Counted from the stretch's first letter, positions 20,681 to 30,553 are shown. The stretch is DNA of 32,624 nucleotides from Mikrocytos mackini (GCA_030180075.1 JASNJN010000108.1:1-32624), one strand, 5' to 3'. Numbers and translations: made by a program. Notes: generated by a model from the sequence alone, not told the origin.

Positions 20681-21042
20681 CAGACATGAGCATTTTCGAT
20701 GATTTCCGGACCCGACCCGAAACGGGTCGGGCGGGCTCGGGTCGAAAATGAAAATCATTTTGGTAGTAAATTTTTTGAATTTTGAAAATTATTGATCAAA
20801 ATAGTGTTATAAAAGTTGGTAAATCAACTTTTTGATTAGAACCAAATAGAATTATCCCTCCAAATATAATATATTTCACTTATCTAAATCTCTGAATAGG
20901 TATAGTAAGTTTAAAAGGTGATATTATTGACAATTTTGGTCTTTCGTGATTTGTTGAGAATTTTTGGTGATTTTTGGACCTTCTTCCGCCCGAACCCGAC
21001 CCGATCGGGTCGGGTTCGGGCGGTCGGGTACGCTCATGTCTG
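20681..21042. mobile_element. hAT-like MITE, family C, with GC-rich ends (362 bp)
   Basis: Perfect 11-bp terminal repeats CAGACATGAGC and GCTCATGTCTG, flanked by ACTTCAAAC at 20672-20680 and 21043-21051 (9 bp, or 8 if one base belongs to the element). Both subterminal regions carry palindromic CGGGTCGGG/CCCGACCCG clusters, striking in this AT-rich window. The target itself is a short tandem array of ATGACTTCAAAC-type units (20650-21115). Confidence 0.85.
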
Positions 21043-21051
21043 ACTTCAAAC

Positions 21052-21659
21052 CACCGGGACAACTTCAAACAACTACTGATATTCTTCAAAATGACTTCAA
21101 ACAACCAGAGCACACCAATAAAATCTTCTACAACATTCTCAGTCATTATCGAATACCAATACAGTTAAAAAACAAAAGCGTTTTGTGTATCTTGATCTAA
21201 CCCACCATTTAATCAAGAATAAATATGCTTTGGACAAAACTGCGGCATTTTTGTTGAACATTATTCAAAGATAGACTCCATAGCAAAACATACCGCTAAA
21301 GGAACATAGTTTGAATAATAACACACAACATAATTCGAAAGACATGAGATATGTGAAAATATCCTCAAAATAATTTGAATAACGTCTATTCAATCTTATC
21401 GAATGAGAAGCAAGGGTTTTGATTTAATGTATTGGAGTATGATTAAGTCTAATGGTAATGAAAGACAGAATGGACAATTCAAGTAACAATTGTTTGTTTA
21501 AATTATACAGTCCTGAAATATAAATATTTAATTTAAGAACAACATGCAAATGTTTGAATAATACTATAAATAAAATAACAATAAATTTTACACATTACTA
21601 AAGTGACATTTTTTAATAATAAAATGTATTATAGTTATATTTCCAATATAATGTCTAAT
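21052..21659. other. AT-rich spacer, no gene seen
   Basis: After the end of the ACTTCAAAC-type repeats (about 21115) I find only AT-rich DNA without long frames or inverted repeats. Confidence 0.45.
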
Positions 21660-21905
21660 TTATTTGCAACAAATGAATTTTATCTTTGTATTTTCATTCT
21701 CCGAAACATACACCACTTTTGTTTTCACACACTCAATATGGAACCATCCCGCGCATTTTCGCAAGATACCCATGTAACATCTTCATCAACATGATTTTCT
21801 CTATAAAATTTTTTGACATTTTAAGCAAAGATCCGGTTGATTGTCATTTTGGCGCCCAGGTTTTCTTCCAGCGGTTCTCATCGTCTTTAATCTTCGCTGC
21901 GTGTT
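21660..21905 (-). pseudogene. PHD-finger remnant
   Basis: Reading leftward from about 21905: a basic lead (RTAGRKPGRQ), then PDLCLKCQK, then after one or two frame changes WVSCE and CAGWFHIECV, and finally FICCK before a TAA at 21660-21662. The order Cys-x2-Cys, Cys-x2-Cys, Trp-Phe-His-x2-Cys, Cys-Cys is that of a PHD zinc finger, which reads histone tails and is also carried by some transposons. The reading frame is broken, so no product is expected. The parent gene or element is not identifiable from this stretch. Confidence 0.5.
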
Positions 21906-21910
21906 ATAAA

Positions 21911-22111
21911 TGTTCGATCTAGAAAACAATGTCCTCGGTTCTTGATTGAGCTCAATGGTTTTATGTTACTCTTTTGAAATTAGATTTAACATATTTTTGA
22001 ACCCGTAACATATACTTTCCAATGTAGAATATGGTTCGTTTTGTAATTCCACACTAGCAAGCGCGTTATTCATTTCCTTAATGCTTTTTTTAAACAGAAA
22101 TAAAATATAAT
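21911..22111. other. short AT-rich spacer
   Basis: No gene; it provides the left target duplication of the LINE fragment at its right edge. Confidence 0.4.
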
Positions 22112-22125
22112 TAATTAATTAAATT

Positions 22126-23124
22126 TATCCTGTTTCCTACGTCACTACTACCCGCTTTATCGGGCTCAATTGTCGTCTTGTCACTACACCGCAACCACTC
22201 GCAGATGTTCGGTGACCCTTTGAGTCCTACCACCTGTATTTTACTGAGGAGGACTGCAAGGGTGCGACCCCTGTGGGTCGTCCCGCCCGCCAGGGCGGGG
22301 CGATGGCAGGTGAGTCTCATGAACCAGAGTAAGTTGTCGACAGCTTGCTGCGACAACAAACCTAGCTGGCCCATGACAAACGTCCTAATGGTGACTCCGA
22401 ACCCTCCGTATTGTTTACCGAGGGTTTCAACGAGTTCGAGGAACTTATCCTTTTTCTGGATTTCCCTCTCTTCGATGAGGTCCTCACTAGGCACTGCCAC
22501 TTCCAACAGTTCTACTGTGATCGACCGCAATTATGTCCGGAAGCAAAGAGTGGGGCGATTTTCCGTCGCCTTCCACCCAGACCCTTTGATCGAGGATTAA
22601 CTGGAACTTGCCTAGTCTTCTTTCCACACGTCTGCCCATTTCGCTGGGTTTGATCTTGTGACCCAACCTTTTCCTACAGATGACTTCGTTGGCGATTTGT
22701 GTCACCACGGCGTCATGTCTGCTCTTCAGCAATCCGAATGGGATTTTTGGACATCCACCCAGGACATGGCCAACAGTTTCCAGACTGTTCTTGCATTTTC
22801 TGCACGAGTTATCTAGGCTTCTGTTGATGACTTTATGCCATGATCTGATGTCTCCCTTCCCATCCTGGAGGAGGAGGATCTTTTTACAACCACCTCTTCC
22901 AAGGCCGGGATGTTTGAGCCAGCCGTATGAGTATTTGCCACACGTAAAACCTTTTCTTTTGTTTCGGTTGAAGCTCGACGGGAGTTTGGTGTTATCCCAC
23001 ATCTCCTGATAGATGCCCCCGAAATAAGTCCGCATTTTTTCACGTTCTTGGTTGAGGGACAGATCAGATGTATCAAGTCCGGTCTCGTTCATGATTCTGC
23101 AGGCGGTATTTGGAGTAGTTATCA
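22126..23124 (-). mobile_element. 5'-truncated LINE tail with RLE endonuclease, 14-bp TSD
   Basis: About 1 kb flanked by TAATTAATTAAATT at 22112-22125 and 23125-23138, the mark of target-primed insertion with 5' truncation. The first frame (23125-22487) covers the post-RT region and a CCHC-type motif (CRKCKNSLETVGHVLGGC), then RHDAVV, a hallmark of R2-superclade LINEs. The restriction-like endonuclease follows: the PD of LPDIIAV is in the first frame, and the acidic strand VELLEVAVPSEDLIEERE with KKDKF is in the second (22530-22111). A single-base frame change falls between the two catalytic elements, within about 20 bp of 22530. It supplies the part missing from the LINE at 5075-9482, but lies upstream in that orientation, so it is another copy and not the same one displaced. 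Confidence 0.88.
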
Positions 23125-23279
23125 TAATTAATTAAATTGTGTTCCTGGATTAAAAAATAATTGGGTCAAGTTCACAAAATTTACGCGCAATTTTGTGATT
23201 ATTGAGTCATTTCCCGAAAATAATTTTTGGAAAATCATCGAAAATGGGCGTTTTTGTAAATCTTACGTATGTAAATCTA

Positions 23280-23601
23280 CATGTCGAACAAATCTGGAAA
23301 AAAGTGTACTCTAAAATTTCCGAATTTTTACAAGAAAAATTTTTTACGCATCAAAAGCTTAAAAATAAAACAAAAAGCATGGAACTTTAAAAAAAATAAA
23401 TTTTTTATCAAAAATAGTTGCTGTGGAAGTCATTTTACATATATTACCCCTACGATAAGAGTTAAGATTAGATAAAAATTTTATTTTTTTTAAAAGTTCC
23501 ATGCTTTTTGTTTTATTTTTAAGCTTTTGATGCGTAAAAAATTTTTCTTGTAAAAATTCGGAAATTTTAGAGTACACTTTTTTCCAGATTTGTTCGACAT
23601 G
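23280..23601. repeat. long hairpin, arms about 122 bp
   Basis: Left arm from CATGTCGAACAAATCTGG (23280) to about 23401 is mirrored by the right arm ending CCAGATTTGTTCGACATG (23601), with only one or two indels; the spacer is about 65 bp. No matching target duplication was found, so it may be a fold-back MITE or a local inverted duplication. Confidence 0.9.
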
Positions 23602-23930
23602 TCTTTTATGTTGGTCTTGTTGTAGTCTTTTATATTTACTGTGTTGTCGTGTTATTGTCTTTTATATTGGTCTTGTTGTAGTCTTTAATATTTGTCTTGT
23701 TATCGTCTTTTATAGTTGTCGTGTTGTCGCGTTGTAGTCATTTATATTTGTTGTGTTGTCGTCTTTTATATTGGTCATGTTGTAGTCTTTTATATTTGTT
23801 GTGTTGTCGTCTTTTATTTTTGTTGTGTTGTCGTTTTTTATATTGGTTGTGTTGTCTTTTATATTTGTCGTGTTGTCTTTTATATTTGTCGTGTTGTCTT
23901 TTATTTGTCGTGTTGTCGTGTTGTGTGAGG
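23602..23930. repeat. GTCTTTTATATTTGTTGTGTT minisatellite
   Basis: Around 14 degenerate units of 18-27 bp built from GTCTTTTATATTTGT and CGTGTTGTC blocks, starting immediately at the edge of the hairpin. Translations of it are repetitive (Asn-Ile-Lys-Asp) and not taken as genes. Confidence 0.88.
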
Positions 23931-24057
23931 GGAAGATAACGGATATAAATGTTGTATAAGCCTTTGTACAATTCAACAGGGTCGTATAGGGGATATTTTA
24001 TCAACCCAACCTCTGTGTTGTTGTATATGACTTCGGAAAATTAAAATTTAAAATTTA

Positions 24058-24270
24058 TCAAAATAATTTTAACAAACTGTGGCCAGGGAACTTTCCCGGG
24101 CCAGACACGCTAGCGACGTGTTTCTTGTCATTTGAACAACCCCACAACCAAGGCAGATATCGCTGCGATACGTGTGGAAAATAGGTATCTGATCCCAAGA
24201 TTACCCCATGATTGTCACATTTAGAGTGTAGAAGTCGCTGAGAAGTTGTGGCTAGCATAAAAGCTTTCAA
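24058..24270 (-). other. unassigned GC-richer fragment with 70-codon frame
   Basis: A minus-strand frame contains protein-like segments (YLPWLWGCSNDKKH, SGPGKFPGHS) but has no motif I recognise; its apparent start codon lies in the adjacent MITE, so it is at best a fragment. The base composition stands out from the flanks, which suggests an old coding or repeat remnant. Confidence 0.3.
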
Positions 24271-24272
24271 TA

Positions 24273-24603
24273 CAGTCATCCCTGATTAAAAGCACATTTT
24301 TGGTAATTTTTCAAATTTATGTGATATTAACCAGGTGAAATTTGAATGGTGGCTTAAATCCGTCTATCGATTACATATAGCAGAATCCAAGAAAATATCA
24401 GCATTTTGGATATACTTTTGTTATATAATAACTTTTCAGGGGCACATAACATATGTATTGACATTTGGCTCATTTTCAGATTTGAGTTTTTGGCAAACTT
24501 TTTAATATCACATTTATGGAAATTAAAGTGGCGGTCCCCCTATTTTTTGGTGACATTAAAGAGGTGTGATCTTATAAAGTGTGTTTTTAACGAGGGACCA
24601 CTG
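24273..24603. mobile_element. pogo/Tigger-like MITE, TA target duplication
   Basis: 331 bp. Left end CAGTCATCCCTGATTAAAAG, right end (reverse complement) CAGTGGTCCCTCGTTAAAAA; over 23 positions 18 match. TA at 24271-24272 and 24604-24605. The CAGTGGTCCCTCGTTA terminus is the classic look of pogo/Tigger elements. No coding capacity. Confidence 0.85.
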
Positions 24604-24605
24604 TA

Positions 24606-25738
24606 GTTGGTTTCAAAATAAATTATTTTATATATTAAGGAAAACCACATTTATTAAGACTATAGCGAAAGATAAAACGATGTCTTACTACTTTTAGATT
24701 GCATTAAACATGGAACTTTCGATAGAAACACACTAAGTCCGATCCATGCCCTATAACCAGATCTACAGACAGGAAGGGCACATATGTAGTTATTATTTAT
24801 AAGAATTTTGATGACTTTAAATAAGGGTTAAAAAAACAAATTATTGCACAAAACACGTTTATTTTTTAAAATAAACTCCCGAGATAGGATTTGGGCAAAA
24901 TATGACGTTTTTTTTTGGTGTTTTTCTTTTTTTTGGTTTTAAATTTTGAAGGGGCCCTTGCGCCCCCTGCGAAATTTCACCTCCAAAAAATCCTAACTAT
25001 GATCGTTTTAATGATCTAACAAACACAATGCCCTAAAAATTAGTTCAAAATGACCTTTTTAAGGGCTCAATAATTTCTATAAATAATAGATTTTGGGCAC
25101 AAGTGACAAAAAACCCCGCCCTTTAACCACAGTCTATCCAGCTTTAACATCATAGAGCCGGCTAATAAACAATATAGTCGGACTGTTTATAAAACCACCA
25201 TTAAAAGAATCACCAATTTATGATCTTGCTATTAAATAAAACAAACCATCCGGCTTTATCGTTATTATAAAAGAGAAGTATTATTGAACTTAGAACAGTA
25301 ACACGAAATCAACAGGTAACCGGTTTATTAAGTGTGTAAAATTAATGTTAATTACCAAAGAAATGATCATTTAAAGAGGTGTTCAAGACTATTTAGTTAG
25401 GCATCACAAAACACACTTAGAATAACTTTGAACTTCGTTAGCATCTGAGTGGGATAATAATCATACACTATTGAAATGATTCCAAAAGACAAGAGATAAA
25501 TTATATAGTTTTAAAATAAAACAAAATTAGAATTAACAATTAATATCATAATTTTTTAAAAAGACTAACGATACCTGAATATTGTTATTTAGTTATATCA
25601 TTGATTAATTAGTTATTCTTTCTCAAGTCCTGTTCCAGGTTGAATTTTTGTTTTCTTATTCTTTCTAAAGATATCAACGTTGTAATTTAATGCATCATTT
25701 CTAAACCTGTCATGTACTAATTTGAATATGTGTTGGCA
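24606..25738. other. AT-rich spacer, no gene seen
   Basis: No long frame. A short GC-rich patch (24950-24972, GGGGCCCTTGCGCCCC) lies beside a T-rich tract. It may include the 3' end of the MULE element that begins at 25739, but no terminal repeat was recognised. Confidence 0.45.
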
Positions 25739-26605
25739 CTACATCTTCCGCCTATAGTTAACGCAACTGCAAGCGAAATACTCCCATTTCCCAGTCCTGG
25801 GTTTTGCTATTACAATAGGAATGTTCAAAACTTTCTTAATATCGCGATAATTGAGTGTATTGTCTACTGTTTCTAGACATTGTTTCGCAGTAAAGAGTAA
25901 CGAATCTCTGTCAGCCATACCCTCTAGTGTAAATGTATAGTATGAAGCGCCGCCTTCGGTCAGTACTTCATTGAATCTCTCCGAGGGCTTTAGTGAATCA
26001 AATTCGTCGTATCCGTAACTAATGATTCTCTTTGTAAATCCATTGGTCGTCCCAAATTCTGTTGTTCGCTCTTCCAAAATTTTTTCCAGTTTCTTAATAA
26101 ATGTGATTAAATATTGTTTGGACCAGTCAAAGTAGCATTTCTTCAGGGCAAGGTTGAAACCTTCTATTCCGTTATTTGTCTTAGGAATCCCAGGCCTACA
26201 ACCTTCGTACCAATTGAAATTCTTCATTATGTAATTCGTCTCAAAATAATTTAAGAATTCTCTGTACTCTTCGAAATTATTCCATAGACGTTTGAAAGAA
26301 TTAAATGCGTTTTTAAAAAATATAGGCGTGATTGAACGCTGTAAATAACAAATATCAGAATAAATCTTCCTCCCGTTTTCTTTTGAGATTGATTTTACCT
26401 TTTGGTTCAATTTTCTACTCATGTGTGCCCAACAGTCGAGTTTCATTGTCCCCGGGTATAAATCTCTTACTGTCGAACTTAAAGCTTGTGATCCATCACC
26501 AAAAATATTAGTTGGTTCAAATGGGATTTTATTTTTTGGGATATTAAATTTACTTTCTCGAAAAACCATGAGTACGACTAGAGACTCCAAATTACCGTTT
26601 GTCAA
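25739..26605 (-). pseudogene. MULE transposase, C-terminal two thirds
   Basis: A 288-codon frame with the Mutator-like transposase signature: FGDGSQALSSTVRDLYPG containing the second catalytic Asp, the LDCWAHM metal-binding Cys/His block, and PGIPKTNNGIEGFN with the catalytic Glu. The C-terminus WEYFACSCVNY looks like the start of a SWIM zinc finger and then stops at 25739, before a full CxC...CxH. The N-terminal half with the first catalytic Asp is absent; upstream DNA (26606-26660) changes to a GGTAATTTACCGG-type repeat seen in hAT-like termini, so an insertion or deletion truncated it. Not functional as it stands. Confidence 0.85.
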
Positions 26606-26660
26606 GAAATTCGGTAACGGTAATGGTCATCAAATACCGGTAATTTACCGCCGGTAATTC
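26606..26660. repeat. GGTAATTTACCGG-type terminus adjoining MULE break
   Basis: Contains TACCGGTAATTTACCGCCGG followed by TAATTCCC, a nested palindromic pattern common at hAT-like ends. It abuts the point where the MULE frame is lost. No partner terminus or duplication was identified. Confidence 0.4.
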
Positions 26661-27145
26661 CCTTTTGAAGATCGCAAAAAAGTAGATAAAATAATGATGA
26701 TACTTTTAATATTCGGTTTTTTATAAACTGTATGTTCCAATTTATAAATATAACGCAGATAGACAATTTTGGTGGTATATTTTCTGAAAAAAATTTTGAA
26801 TTAAATATCCGAAATAAATGGTTTTAAAATATACTTTTTATAAAGTATCTTAAAAAAACTTATAATAACTAAGAGTTTCATCCATTCCCAGATATTTGTT
26901 ATAAATATGTAATAACGATAATTATAAAAAAATTAATTTTTATACAAATTAGATGGATCGCATTTTTCAAAATGACAATATATGTTATAAAAATTAAATT
27001 CATTAAACTAATTTAGTTTTTAAACAAACCAAAGTTGAAATAAAATAATTGGTGAAATAAAACATCTACACTATATTTATTAACTAAATTAAATCGATTT
27101 TGTTTTCAATTATATAAGATTTTAGAAGATCATTATGTATTTTAA

Positions 27146-28116
27146 CCCTATACAACCGATGTGGTACATATACGTACCAACTGTTTTTTCGACGGCAACC
27201 GATGTGGTACATATATACACCACATGTTTTTAAACTTATTACCTATGTGGTACATATATGTACCATATATTTTTAGATCACTTCTGATGTTATATATATA
27301 TATACCACATTAATATTACTATTCTGATGTAGATTATGATTGTATTTTACATAATCATATTTTTTTAATAACTTATCATATTTTAAATAAAAAATTAATT
27401 TAGAACCTCAATTCATAACCATATTTCCATTTTGATGCTGGTAGGTGCCCAGTACGCATTAATGCTATGTAAAGAATGTCAGAATGGGGGATGGGGCATC
27501 TTTGTATGTTTTTAAAAATAATAAAATTTTTAATAAAAATTAAAATTTATAAATTATAAGAATAACTCATTGATGTATATTTATGAGTATACTTCGAAAA
27601 GCACATCCTTGTTGCAAATAATGGTATTAGAACAACAGGAACAATTAAACCATTAGATAAAGCTTCAAAGGGACGTCGGTTGCAAAGGGTTAAACGTATT
27701 TCATANAATTTATAAATTTTAATTTTTATTAAAAATTTTATTATTTTTAAAAACATACAAAGATGCCCCATCCCCCATTCTGACATTCTTTACATAGCAT
27801 TAATGCGTACTGGGCACCTACCAGCATCAACATGGAAATATGGTTATGAATTGAGGTTCTAAATTAATTTTTTATTTAAAATATGATAAGTTATTAAAAA
27901 AATATGATTATGTAAAATACAATCATAATCTACATCAGAATAGTAATATTAATGTGGTATATATATGTATAACATCAGAAGTGATCTAAAAATATATGGT
28001 ACATATATGTACCACATAGGTAATAAGTTTAAAAACATGTGGTGTATATATGTACCACATCGGTTGCCGTCGAAAAAACAGTTGGTACGTATATGTACCA
28101 CATCGGTTGTATAGGG
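27146..28116. mobile_element. piggyBac-type MITE with 410-bp inverted repeats
   Basis: Bounded by TTAA at 27142-27145 and 28117-28120; ends are CCCTATACAACCGATGTGG and its complement. The arms (27146-27555 and 27707-28116) are 410 bp each with two mismatches seen. The 151-bp spacer contains a piggyBac transposase scrap and an N at 27706. Each arm carries several imperfect copies of a GTGGTACATATATGTACCAC dyad. Confidence 0.85.
27579..27704 (+). pseudogene. piggyBac transposase scrap in spacer
   Basis: About 40 codons, with one stop, reading VANNGIRTTGTIKP near the middle, which matches the piggyBac block normally following the second catalytic Asp (L...NGI.A.GTIR). It is much closer to that consensus than the corresponding part of the transposase at 11.9 kb, so it comes from a different subfamily. 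It indicates the MITE is a deletion derivative of a full piggyBac element. Confidence 0.65.
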
Positions 28117-28364
28117 TTAAAATACATAATGATCTTCTAAAATCTTATATAATTGAAAACAAAATCGATTTAATTTAGTTAATAAATATAGTGTAGATGT
28201 TTTATTTCACCAATTATTTTATTTCAACTTTGGTTTGTTTAAAAACTAAATTAGTTTAATGAATTTAATTTTTATAACATATATTGTCATTTTGAAAAAT
28301 GTGATTCATCTAATTTTTATAAAAATTAATTTTTTTATAATTATCGTTATTACATATTTATAAT

Positions 28365-28567
28365 CTAGGGGCGGAAAATATATATGACAAAAAATCGCAA
28401 AATATATGACGATATATGATTTTGGTTAAAATCTCATAATAATTGTGAAATTTCAAAAGGATAAAATATATGGATTTCATAAAATCGGGATAATTATGAG
28501 TGAAAATTTTCCAGAAATTTGATGAAAATATATGATTTGTACCAAATCACATATTTGCCGCTCCCTA
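28365..28567. mobile_element. hAT MITE, family A, in right palindrome arm
   Basis: About 203 bp, starts (C)TAGGGGCGGAAAATATATA and ends TTGCCGCTCCCTA. Flanked by TTTATAAT at 28357-28364 and 28568-28575. The left palindrome arm has no such insertion at the mirror position (about 26897). Confidence 0.9.
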
Positions 28568-28664
28568 TTTATAATAAATATCTGAGCATGGTAGAAACCC
28601 TTATTTATTATAAGTTTTTTTTAAGATACTTTATAAAAAGTATATTTTGAACGGCTCATTCTGA

Positions 28665-28932
28665 TTTGTCCACAAAATTATGATTTGTCCACAAGTTTAT
28701 GATTCTTCCACAAGTTTTTGATATTTTCACAAAATTCTGTTTTTTTCCACAAATTAATATGTAAAAAAAATCATTTTATAGGTTATTAAAATAAATAAAA
28801 TATACCTTTTATTATTTTTAGCGAAATAAACCTCTTATTCGAGCTAAAAATTTTTTTTTAATAAAAATTCTGATTTATCCACAAATCTATGATTCTTCCA
28901 CAAGTTTATGATTTCTCCACAAGTTTTGCAAA
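28665..28932. repeat. degenerate 22-24 bp tandem repeats (TCCACAAGTTTATGATT)
   Basis: Two clusters (28665-28760 and 28868-28932) of units like TGATTNNTCCACAAGTTTA, about eight copies in all. No function apparent. Confidence 0.75.
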
Positions 28933-30553
28933 TTAAACATATAAAGTCAATTTTTTATGTTTCAAAACAAAAAAATTATATTTTTTAATATTAAAAGTTC
29001 TATTTCAATAAAATTTACAATTTTATAATTTTTACACATGTAATAATTACAAATTATAGTTATTATAGGTATACATACATTTTATATTTAAAAATTTTTT
29101 AAAAATCAATACAAAATATAATACAAAGACAGAGCGGGAGTAAAGAGCTTAAGGTTGTAACAATTAACACAACAAGGGCTCTACATTCCTTTAGGCTTCA
29201 AAACGGTATATAACCTAACCTCTGTATGATCTTCCATTAATGAGACAATAAAGTCAGATAGTAAACATGTTGATCTGGGCCGTCATTTACGCTTTAACAC
29301 GGGGATGCAATGCCCGGAATAAGAAGAACGGACCGAAGCAATTCATGATTCCTTGGCCACTGGCCCAGTGAACCGCCCAAAGGGAAGGTAAATCATGAAA
29401 ATGGCATATTTTAGAGGAAATAACTTTTTCAATATATATTAAACAAACCTTTATATTTATTTACTAAACATGTAGATCTCGGGCCTATAAAAAGCTTGCT
29501 GATAACGATTTTCAATTTATTTTGGCCCTGTCCCGTAAATTTCTAAGAAGTTACGTGATTTATAGCTGAAAATAAGACGAGAATCAAAATGAAGATTATT
29601 TTTGTAAATTTACAAAATGTTGATAGAAAACCAACATGAAGAACAGTTAAAAATCAACATAAGCCATTTTAAACTAATTTTGACCCTTTCTTTTGAAGAG
29701 GCAATTTACTCTAAAATATTTAATTTGAATCATGAACACCAATTCTCAACGAAATGGATGTGAAACTTTGCAACAACCCAAAGGGCTCATCACGCAGATT
29801 AAAACAAGATCTTGGCTTATATCGCTTTGGGTGAAGAAACGGCGTGGTATTGTTGATACCACAGCGACCTGGTAGGTTCCCCAATAACCTCGTCAATCAA
29901 TTATACGCAGAACTCTAATACAGAGGGGGAATAAGCTAAACTTCGTGATCTTGACTGAGGTTATTTGGAAACCTAATCGTGGTTATAACAGGGTTAAAAT
30001 ATGCCCCTAGGAAACCAGGACAAGGCTGTAATCAGGATATATACCCATGGGGTAATCTCTGTTACGGTGTTGGAGTTCAGGAACGACAAAATGAACCGCC
30101 AATTCGGACGGAGTCCATTGGTTTCACAAGGAAGCGCCGGGGTGTTAAGGCCCAAATGCCTTTATTAATAATAATTGATTAGTGGTTTAAAATCATCATC
30201 ACGATATCGTTTATCAGGATTAGATGCGAAAAATGTTTACTAAAAATGAATCTTATTTGGCGAGATTTTATAATTATCATGTGCCGTTTTGGTACTTTAA
30301 CGTTTAGTTAATAGTTATTGAACCAATTTTGCAACAAATAAGTTTCGAAAATAAATCAAAATTTTCATATTTGTAAATCTTACGTATGTAAATATAAAAC
30401 TTGTAAATTTTGTTAAGATTTAACACTATATTGCGCAACAGAATTTTTTACCATGTATTAAAGCATCTCTTTATTTTGTAAAATATATTCTCATAACGTA
30501 TTCCTTTCCAAATAAAGAATAAAGAATAAATAAATAATTAACTACTTAACTTA
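28933..30553. other. unassigned region with GC-richer islands
   Basis: 28933-29100 is AT-rich. 29160-29400 and 29750-30180 are visibly GC-richer, with a 67-codon plus-strand frame at 29979-30182 (GLKYAPRKPGQGCNQD). I looked for rRNA, tRNA and transposase motifs on both strands and recognised none; it may be decayed coding sequence. 30183-30553 is AT-rich again and includes a 23-bp word (from about 30376) also present at about 23255. Confidence 0.4.

Larger units (their letters stand above)
26825..28649. repeat. large palindrome, nested structure
   Basis: The outer arms are 26825-27141 (317 bp) and 28121-28649 (318 bp after subtracting a 203-bp MITE and its 8-bp duplication). They meet at TTAA sites flanking a second, inner inverted repeat (27146-28116). 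The outer arms are identical for about 160 bp next to the centre, show about 3 differences in the next 70, and are clearly more diverged over the outermost part around 26870-26910. Confidence 0.9.

Noticed and set aside
20964-21200. Frames across the CGGGTCGGG region
   Set aside because: They read through the end of the family C MITE into flanking repeats, with low-complexity Arg/Pro/Gly translation.
22126-23124. Displaced 3' half of the LINE at 5075-9482
   Set aside because: It lies on the upstream side in the same orientation and has its own complete 14-bp target duplication, so it is an independent insertion.
23280-23601. Assigning the hairpin to a MITE superfamily
   Set aside because: No TA, TTAA, 8-bp or 9-bp duplication matches across its edges.
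23602-23930. CRISPR-like array
   Set aside because: Units are degenerate, contiguous and of uneven length, with no unique spacers and no cas genes.
24058-24279. Minus-strand frame as a gene
   Set aside because: Its start codon lies in the pogo-like MITE and no motif or homology is recognisable; kept only as an unassigned fragment.
28868-28932. TTATCCACA words resembling bacterial DnaA boxes
   Set aside because: They belong to a degenerate 22-24 bp tandem repeat in an evidently eukaryotic window, and only one copy matches the box exactly.
29160-30182. Possible rRNA gene
   Set aside because: None of the universally conserved small- or large-subunit segments I know could be found on either strand.
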